From the NCBI RefSeq assembly GCF_023149135.1, contig NZ_JAIWJX010000002.1, positions 1,488,001-1,552,000 on the forward strand: a DNA stretch of 64,000 nucleotides, written 5' to 3'. A program made the translations under genes and the position numbers. Shown in pieces: positions 59,064-64,000 of the stretch; position 1 is the first letter of the stretch; each line of letters starts with the position of its first letter. The stretch is from Fictibacillus marinisediminis (GTDB lineage: Bacteria > Bacillota > Bacilli > Bacillales > Fictibacillaceae). The notes beneath the pieces were generated by a model that was not told where the DNA came from, ran no database searches, and saw nothing but the letters and a program-made list of their open reading frames with translations.

Positions 59064-60110
59064 TTAACCATGGTTTTTAAAAAGCAGATAGATAAAATAG
59101 GGAGCTCCTATGGCGGCAGTGAAAACGCCTGCGGGCACTTCTAATGGTGAAAACAGTGTCCGGCCGGCCAAATCAGCGAGCAGGACCAGAATAGCACCAA
59201 TAATACCCGATACTGGAAGCATAGCACCGAAGGAAGAACCGACGAGCCTTCTGGCAATATGCGGTCCGATCAAACCAACAAAACCGATAGCCCCTGTAAA
59301 AGCAACGGCAGAACCGGCCAGTCCTGTACTGAGGACGAGCAAGACAAAACGTCCTTTATGAACGGAGTGGCCGAGACTTGTCGCAACTTCATCTCCTAGT
59401 TCCTGAATATTAAGCATTCGGCTTAGTAAGAACAGGATGGGCACAAGGATGATAAACCACGGCAAAAGGCTGTTTACATCTTGCCAATTTGTTGCATAAA
59501 CCGTTCCGGTCAGCCAAATGGTCGCCTGTGAAGCGGCGTAGATCGGGCCAAGTATGATCATAAGGGTAGTGAGTGCCTGTGTAGCTGACATCAGACCCAC
59601 ACCGATTAAAATGAGCCTGACTGGGGATATTCCTCGCTTCCAGGCAAGGATATAAATGACGGCGGCCATAACAAACGCTCCCAGTACGGCGGCCAATGGC
59701 AAATAACCGATACTTACTTTCAGATTGTTGCTTTGATTGCTGAACATCGTGATGAAGGTAACGGCTGCAAAACCTGCTCCAGTTGTTATACCGAGCATAT
59801 CCGGCGATGCCAGCGGGTTGCGTATTACCCCCTGCAGAATCGCTCCTGCAAGGGAAAGGGAGGCTCCGGCAATAACGGCGATCAATATCCTTGGAAGCCT
59901 GAACTGCTGGATGACGACATCATTCATACCTGAGCCAGTTCCCGTTAATGACTTGAGGACTTCAAGAGGGGAAATGTACAGTTCCCCGATACCGATGCTG
60001 ACAGACATGATCGCTGCCATAATAAGAAAAAGAACGATGGATATGATCAAAGCTTTTTTATCAAATAACATGGAATATCTCTTGGACCTAACGGTTAAAT
60101 ACTTGCTCAT
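59064..60110 (-). CDS. FecCD-family siderophore ABC permease, second subunit
   Basis: This 348-residue protein has about ten membrane segments, FRLPRILIAVIAGASLSLAGAILQGVIRNPLASPDMLGITTGAG-like sequence in its first third and GAIGFVGLIGPHIARRLVG near the C-terminus, the coupling motif to the ATPase. It forms the channel with the first subunit. Its start ATG at 60110 overlaps the previous stop by four bases. Confidence 0.92.
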   Translation of the reverse strand: MSKYLTVRSKRYSMLFDKKALIISIVLFLIMAAIMSVSIGIGELYISPLEVLKSLTGTGSGMNDVVIQQFRLPRILIAVIAGASLSLAGAILQGVIRNPLASPDMLGITTGAGFAAVTFITMFSNQSNNLKVSIGYLPLAAVLGAFVMAAVIYILAWKRGISPVRLILIGVGLMSATQALTTLMIILGPIYAASQATIWLTGTVYATNWQDVNSLLPWFIILVPILFLLSRMLNIQELGDEVATSLGHSVHKGRFVLLVLSTGLAGSAVAFTGAIGFVGLIGPHIARRLVGSSFGAMLPVSGIIGAILVLLADLAGRTLFSPLEVPAGVFTAAIGAPYFIYLLFKNHG

Positions 60111-61114
60111 TTGAAGTTTCCTTTGCGTGCGATATGAATAAAAAAAGGTGTGCCGATTAAGGCGGTCATTACACCAACTGGCACTTCTTCTGGCATGATG
60201 ATGAATCTGGCGCTAACGTCAGCTGCAATCAAAAGAATTCCGCCAAGAAGTGCCGCATAGGGAATGACCCAACGGTGGTCATTGCCAACAAGATAACGTG
60301 CGATATGGGGCACTACAATTCCGACAAAGCTGATAGGACCGGCAACTGCAACTGAACCGCCAGCGAGAAATACGATAAGGACGCCAGCCAGAAGTTTAAA
60401 TAGGAGCGTGTGCTGTCCAAGGCTTTTGGCAACGTCTTCTCCGAGCAGAAAAATATTCAGCTGTCTGAACATCAGCATGGAACCCGCCCATGCGAGAAGA
60501 AGATAGGGCAATACAGGATAGAGCCATTCCAGCTTTCTCCCTTGTATGGACCCGGCGAGCCAGAAAAGCACTTCTTCGAGCGCCTTTTCATTGGCCACGA
60601 GCATCCCTTGTGTAAGAGAGGCAAACATAGCAGCGATAACCGCTCCTGCAAGTGTCATTTTAACCGGCGTTAAACCGCTGCGCCCGGCCGATCCCAATAT
60701 GTACACGGCAAGAGCTGAAACCGCAGCTCCTGCAAAGGCGAGCCAGGTGAATTGCTGAAGGGAACTGATGTTGAAAAATGAAACGGCTATGACGATAAAG
60801 AAACCTGCCCCCGCATTCAGCCCGAAAATATCGGTTGAAGCGATCGGGTTCCGAGTGATGGCTTGCAGCATTACACCGGCCAGGGCCAGTGAGATACCTA
60901 CTGCTGCGCCAATAACTGCCCGCGGCAGCCTTGCGTTTCGAATGATCAAATGTTCATTCGAACCATTAAAATGGGTAAAAGCCTCAAGCACTGTTTTCCA
61001 GCTCGTATTGGTATACCCGAGCACTACACTTAAGGCCATACAAGCTGCAAGAAGTACGGCCCCTGCAAAAAGGAAGACCGTCTTGTATTTGGTTGTTTGA
61101 ATAATTCCGTTCAT
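60107..61114 (-). CDS. FecCD-family siderophore ABC permease, first subunit
   Basis: This 335-residue protein has about ten membrane segments, RLPRAVIGAAVGISLALAGV, QAITRNPIASTDIFGLNAGAG and GPISFVGIVVPHIARYLVG. It is the first gene of the operon, divergent from the binding protein. Gene order and binding-protein type recall the B. subtilis YfiZ-YfhA system for schizokinen-type siderophores. Fur boxes lie in the shared upstream region. Confidence 0.92.
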   Translation of the reverse strand: MNGIIQTTKYKTVFLFAGAVLLAACMALSVVLGYTNTSWKTVLEAFTHFNGSNEHLIIRNARLPRAVIGAAVGISLALAGVMLQAITRNPIASTDIFGLNAGAGFFIVIAVSFFNISSLQQFTWLAFAGAAVSALAVYILGSAGRSGLTPVKMTLAGAVIAAMFASLTQGMLVANEKALEEVLFWLAGSIQGRKLEWLYPVLPYLLLAWAGSMLMFRQLNIFLLGEDVAKSLGQHTLLFKLLAGVLIVFLAGGSVAVAGPISFVGIVVPHIARYLVGNDHRWVIPYAALLGGILLIAADVSARFIIMPEEVPVGVMTALIGTPFFIHIARKGNFK

Positions 61115-61172
61115 AATTACCTCAATAATTTGAATTTACATTTATAGTGTAGTAAAGGTGATCCCCCATGTC

Positions 61173-61262
61173 AATGATTTTGAAAATCATTATCAATTAG
61201 TATTGACAGTTGTTTTGGACATCAGGTATGATGCTAATTATAAATGAAAATCATTATCATTT
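61173..61262. promoter_or_regulatory. Divergent promoter region with Fur boxes
   Basis: AATGATTTTGAAAATCATT (61173-61191) is a perfect 19-base palindrome and overlaps a second Fur-like site ending TTATCAATTA. AATGAAAATCATTATCATT (61243-61261) is another Fur box. TTGACA (61203-61208) and TATGAT (61227-61232), spacing 18, form the promoter of the binding protein gene. Iron should repress both directions. Confidence 0.9.
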
Positions 61263-61277
61263 GAAGGGGAGAAAGAA

Positions 61278-62231
61278 ATGAAAGCGTTAAAATCTACATA
61301 TTCAAAATTAGGAATCATACTTACGATTCTATCGGTCATGCTGTTGGCTGCTTGCGGCGGAACGGGTGAAAAAGAAAAAGCCGGAAGTGAGCCGAAAGGA
61401 TACAGTGTTAAACATGCGATGGGAACGACAAAAGTTAATAGTGCAAAGCGTGTTGTTGTATTGACGAATGAAGGAACCGAAGCCGTATTGGCAATGGGGG
61501 TTAAACCAGTGGGTGCGGTGAAATCATGGCTTGGGAATCCCTGGTACGACCATATTAAAGCTGACATGAAAGGTGTAGAAGTCGTTGGGGATGAAAGCCA
61601 GGTTAACCTGGAGAAGATCGCTTCTTTAAAACCGGACCTTATCATCGGGAATAAGATGAGACAGGAAAAAATCTATGATCAGTTGAACAAGATTGCGCCA
61701 ACCGTCTTTTCGGAAGATCTTCGAGGCAACTGGAAAAACAATTTCAAATTATATTCCAAAGCATTAAATAAAGAAAAAGAAGGAAACAAAGTGATCAGTG
61801 ATTATGATCAGCGAGTGAAAGAGATCAAAGAAAAAGCGGGTGACAACTTGAACAAAGAGATTTCTGTCGTCCGCTTCATGCCCGGAGTTTCCCGCATCTA
61901 TCTGACAAATACGTTCTCTGGTGTGGTCTTTGATCAATTAGGCTTCAAACGTCCTAAAGTGGAAAGCAAAGATGATTTTGTGGCTGAAGTGACAAAAGAA
62001 CAAATCCCGCAAATGGATGGGGATGAACTGTTCTACTTCACGTATGAAGCAGGAGACGGCGGAGCGACAAAACAAGAAAAAGAATGGACGAACGATCCGC
62101 TTTGGAAGAACTTAAGCGCTGTGAAAAAAGGACATGTCCACAAGGTGTCTGATGCTATCTGGAATACAGCCGGTGGTGTTAAAGCAGCTAATCTTATGCT
62201 CGATGACGTCGAGAAATATCTAGTAAAGTAA
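61278..62231 (+). CDS. Iron-siderophore ABC transporter binding lipoprotein (YfiY-like)
   Basis: This 317-residue cluster A-II binding protein has a signal peptide with lipobox LAAC, then YSVKHAMGTTKVNSAKRVVV, VLTNEGTEAVLAMGVKPVGAVKSW, LKPDLIIGNKMRQEKIYDQL and a GHVHKVSDAIWNTAGG end. The sequence resembles the B. subtilis YfiY protein for hydroxamate siderophores such as schizokinen; the ligand is an inference. GAAGGGGAG lies before the ATG. It is divergent from the permease operon and shares its Fur-controlled region. Confidence 0.92.
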   Translation: MKALKSTYSKLGIILTILSVMLLAACGGTGEKEKAGSEPKGYSVKHAMGTTKVNSAKRVVVLTNEGTEAVLAMGVKPVGAVKSWLGNPWYDHIKADMKGVEVVGDESQVNLEKIASLKPDLIIGNKMRQEKIYDQLNKIAPTVFSEDLRGNWKNNFKLYSKALNKEKEGNKVISDYDQRVKEIKEKAGDNLNKEISVVRFMPGVSRIYLTNTFSGVVFDQLGFKRPKVESKDDFVAEVTKEQIPQMDGDELFYFTYEAGDGGATKQEKEWTNDPLWKNLSAVKKGHVHKVSDAIWNTAGGVKAANLMLDDVEKYLVK

Positions 62232-62243
62232 TAGAAGACATTC

Positions 62244-62276
62244 AAGTCCGCAATGATTTTAATGCGGGCTTTTCTT
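62244..62276 (+). terminator. Terminator of the binding-protein gene
   Basis: GTCCGCA and TGCGGGC pair, with inner ATTAA-type pairs, followed by TTTTC. Confidence 0.75.
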
Positions 62277-62317
62277 TATGTAGAAATGGAAGTATTTATG
62301 TTGGCTTTCCCGTTTTG

Positions 62318-62443
62318 TTTGCGTGCGAGTTTTGTGGATTTACGGTCCGCTTTTGGGAGTTTACGGTCCACTTTTCCAGGTTTACGTGCGAGTTTTCGCA
62401 GTTTACGTGCCAAACAAAGCACGTTACATGCCAGACAACGCAT
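62318..62443 (+). repeat. Six-unit 21-bp tandem repeat (degenerate minisatellite)
   Basis: Six 21-base units run without gaps: starts at 62318, 62339, 62360, 62381, 62402 and 62423. Each begins TTTACG, TTTGCG or a close variant, then TGCGAG, GTCCGC, GTCCAC or TGCCAA and, in units one to four, a TTTT core. Units one and four are nearly the same; five and six diverge. Frames on both strands show a 7-residue repeat as a by-product. No RBS supports a gene. Confidence 0.85.
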
Positions 62444-62478
62444 CAGCCTCACTAACGTCTCATCAGAAGGCAGTCCAG

Positions 62479-62493
62479 GCACTTGCGCTTTTC
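62479..62493 (+). repeat. Fragment of the CCAGCGC/TCGCTTGCGC repeat
   Basis: GCACTTGCGCTTTTC matches the right end of the copies at 19387 and 54140. TTAAGAAAGGATG follows about 25 bases later, as in the other copies. Confidence 0.5.
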
Positions 62494-62588
62494 AATAAAA
62501 TGTCACAATTTTCCTTAAGAAAGGATGTCAATTAGCGTATCATGAAGATATAGATACATCCTAAAACGGCAAGGGAGGTATAAATGGT

Positions 62589-63005
62589 ATGAAAGAAAAC
62601 GAGCTGGAAAAGGAACTTCAGAAGAAAGAAATTCTTATGAAGGATGAAGACACAGGCTGGTATTACGAAGACCATCTAACTGCCATTGTAAAACGTGCCG
62701 AAAAAGAAGGGGCCTTTGATAACCTTAAGGGAAAGGGCAAGCCGTTAGTTTTTGAGGACAATGATCTTACGTACAATCCGGAAAAACAGCTGAATAAAAT
62801 CTTGAAGGAAAACAACATTCTGCCTAACTGGGTCAAGCTTGGAAAGGAGATTGAACAGTTGAAGGAAGAAGTTAAAACCTATACCGTGGAATATAATATC
62901 AAAAGAACAGTGGAAGAAATTAATAAAAAAGTTACAGCTTTTAATTTATCATGCCCGCCTTCTGTACAAAAACGCAAGGTTACGATGGAAGAATTTTTAC
63001 AATGA
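62589..63005 (+). CDS. DnaJ-homologue subfamily C28-like protein (DUF1992)
   Basis: This 138-residue protein has the DUF1992 core: IVKRAEKEGAFDNLKGKGKPLVF, the Asn/Pro-rich NPEKQLNKILKENNILPNWVKL and a lysine-rich helical end. It has no J-domain. It is cytoplasmic and of unknown role. GGGAGGTATAAATGGT lies before the ATG. A terminator follows. Confidence 0.88.
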   Translation: MKENELEKELQKKEILMKDEDTGWYYEDHLTAIVKRAEKEGAFDNLKGKGKPLVFEDNDLTYNPEKQLNKILKENNILPNWVKLGKEIEQLKEEVKTYTVEYNIKRTVEEINKKVTAFNLSCPPSVQKRKVTMEEFLQ

Positions 63006-63027
63006 GGAAAGCGATATCACGTCATCT

Positions 63028-63061
63028 ACTGCCGGTTATGAGATAACCGGCAGTTTTTTTT
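63028..63061 (+). terminator. Rho-independent terminator
   Basis: ACTGCCGGTTA and TAACCGGCAGT form a perfect 11-base stem around TGAGA, followed by TTTTTTTT. Confidence 0.93.
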
Positions 63062-63149
63062 GAATATTTTTATAAAAAGATAAAAATAGACGGTTGCTTT
63101 ATTTTGTCTTATAGTTTACTGCAGAAGGAAAACATCCAGGAGGCAATCT

Positions 63150-64000
63150 ATGCTCTTTTTATCACTGCCGCAATCGTTTTTGCAAATGAATACGATATTT
63201 ATTTCGATTTTAATTGAGGCACTGCCCTTTGTTGTTCTCGGTGTTTTTATGGCGGGAATCATACAAATCTTTGTTTCGGAGGAATTGGTGGCAAGGGTTA
63301 TGCCAAAAAATCCAATTCTTGCAGTTTTATTCGCCTCGTTTTTAGGCGCTCTTTTCCCAGCATGTGAATGCGGGATCGTGCCGATTGTCAGGAGATTGGT
63401 TTCCAAGGGAGTACCCATCTATGCGGGTATTGCCTTTATGCTGACAGGACCCATTATCAATCCGGTCGTCCTTTTTTCAACCTATGTCGCCTTTGGAAGC
63501 AACTGGACCATGCCACTATACCGTGCTGGCGGCGCTGTTGCTGTTTCAGTGGTGGTAGGTCTGATTCTTGCTTTCTTTTATAAAGGGGACGGTTTGAAGA
63601 TCCGGATCGAACACCATCATTCTCTTAAAAAGCTAACGGTTAAACAAAAGATCGGGGAAACCCTGAATCATGCAGTTGAAGAATTCTTTTCGATGGGTAA
63701 ATACTTAGTAATCGGCTCACTTATTGCAGCGGCTGTTCAAACGTATGTCAAGACATCTACATTGCTTGCCATCGGCCAGGGACAAGCTTCATCCTCTCTC
63801 GTTATGATGGGGCTTGCCTTTGTCTTATCCCTTTGTTCGGAAGCAGATGCGTTTATTGCATCCTCATTCAGAAGTACGTTTTCCACAGGCTCCATCGTTG
63901 CGTTTCTTGTATTTGGGCCGATGCTTGATATGAAGAATCTCTTGATGATGCTCGGGACATTTAAGACAAAACTGGTTCTGATCGTTGTTACATCCCTGTC
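63150..64000 (+). CDS. UPF0718 / ArsP-type permease (YcgR/YraQ-like), partial
   Basis: The visible 283 codons start MLFLSLPQSFLQMNT after CAGGAGG and show several membrane segments. The family motif ACECGIVPIVRRLVSKGVP, with the CEC core, and TGPIINPVVLFSTYVAFG are characteristic of UPF0718 permeases, which pair with a YcgQ-like protein. A second half-motif CSEADAFIASSFRSTFS follows. The C-terminus and any partner lie past the right edge. Substrate unknown. Confidence 0.85.
   Translation, partial: MLFLSLPQSFLQMNTIFISILIEALPFVVLGVFMAGIIQIFVSEELVARVMPKNPILAVLFASFLGALFPACECGIVPIVRRLVSKGVPIYAGIAFMLTGPIINPVVLFSTYVAFGSNWTMPLYRAGGAVAVSVVVGLILAFFYKGDGLKIRIEHHHSLKKLTVKQKIGETLNHAVEEFFSMGKYLVIGSLIAAAVQTYVKTSTLLAIGQGQASSSLVMMGLAFVLSLCSEADAFIASSFRSTFSTGSIVAFLVFGPMLDMKNLLMMLGTFKTKLVLIVVTSL

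Noticed and set aside
62253..62535. Three overlapping frames in the 21-bp repeat region
   Set aside because: They arise because 21 is divisible by three; they lack a ribosome site and look like LR/LARK repeats on both strands.

Overview
The window reads as chromosomal DNA of an endospore-forming, low-GC Gram-positive bacterium of the Bacillaceae. Evidence: a GerA-type germinant-receptor operon, an alpha/beta-type SASP gene, a LysM/GH18 SleL/YaaH-like spore enzyme, two YjcZ-type spore peptides, a FlgM-like anti-sigma factor, strong AGGAGG-type ribosome binding sites and frequent GTG/TTG starts. Gene content recalls Bacillus or Fictibacillus; the genus is an inference. No rRNA, tRNA, CRISPR array, transposase or prophage block was seen.

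Layout. 1-2.2 kb (minus): glnQ-glnH-glnM glutamine ABC importer, cut by the left edge. 2.5-7.2 kb: ohr, a purine/pyrimidine permease, flgM, a lone holin-like gene and small unknown proteins. 7.4-12.4 kb: YkvI-type transporter, YdeP/FdhF-type molybdopterin oxidoreductase, SteT exchanger. 12.5-16.4 kb: gerA-type operon in the order A-C-(small protein)-B. 16.5-19.1 kb: SEC-C, DUF4349 and IDEAL-domain proteins. 19.2-21.7 kb: TPP riboswitch and thiD-thiM-thiE. 22.2-26.6 kb: ArsR-type regulator, small protein and a ClpP, then two MFS exporters. 27.0-31.0 kb: ThuA, two Gfo/Idh/MocA dehydrogenases and a sugar isomerase, behind two identical GTAAACGTTTAC operators. 31-36.5 kb: spore lytic enzyme, YtxH, YdjO, WYL regulator, 6-phosphogluconate dehydrogenase, acyl-CoA thioesterase. 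36.7-41.2 kb: SASP, a MifM-like leader with yidC2, a frameshifted HAD phosphatase, amidase, patatin. 41.3-46.5 kb: ABC-2 exporter, an EAL-domain remnant, a class B PBP. 46.6-50.3 kb: YjcZ peptides, CopC, ZnuA-type lipoprotein, moaB, fbpA, CBS protein. 50.3-54.0 kb: NrdR boxes, cobalamin riboswitch and class I nrdAB. 54-57.4 kb: paired crcB, DedA, nitronate monooxygenase, DUF948. 57.5-62.2 kb: a Fur-controlled siderophore importer with an FhuF-like reductase and divergent binding protein. 62.3-64 kb: 21-bp minisatellite, DUF1992 protein and an UPF0718 permease cut by the right edge.

Regulation is the strongest theme. The yidC2 gene is preceded by an ORF with the architecture of the MifM force-sensing arrest peptide, and a 12-bp stem-loop masks the yidC2 Shine-Dalgarno just downstream of an acidic stretch at codons 86-90. 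The nrdAB leader stacks two NrdR boxes 31 bp apart, a B12 riboswitch and two terminators. Intergenic regions also carry three kinds of small repeats: a scattered CCAGCGC/TCGCTTGCGC element, a two-copy element placed after terminators, and the 21-bp tandem array.
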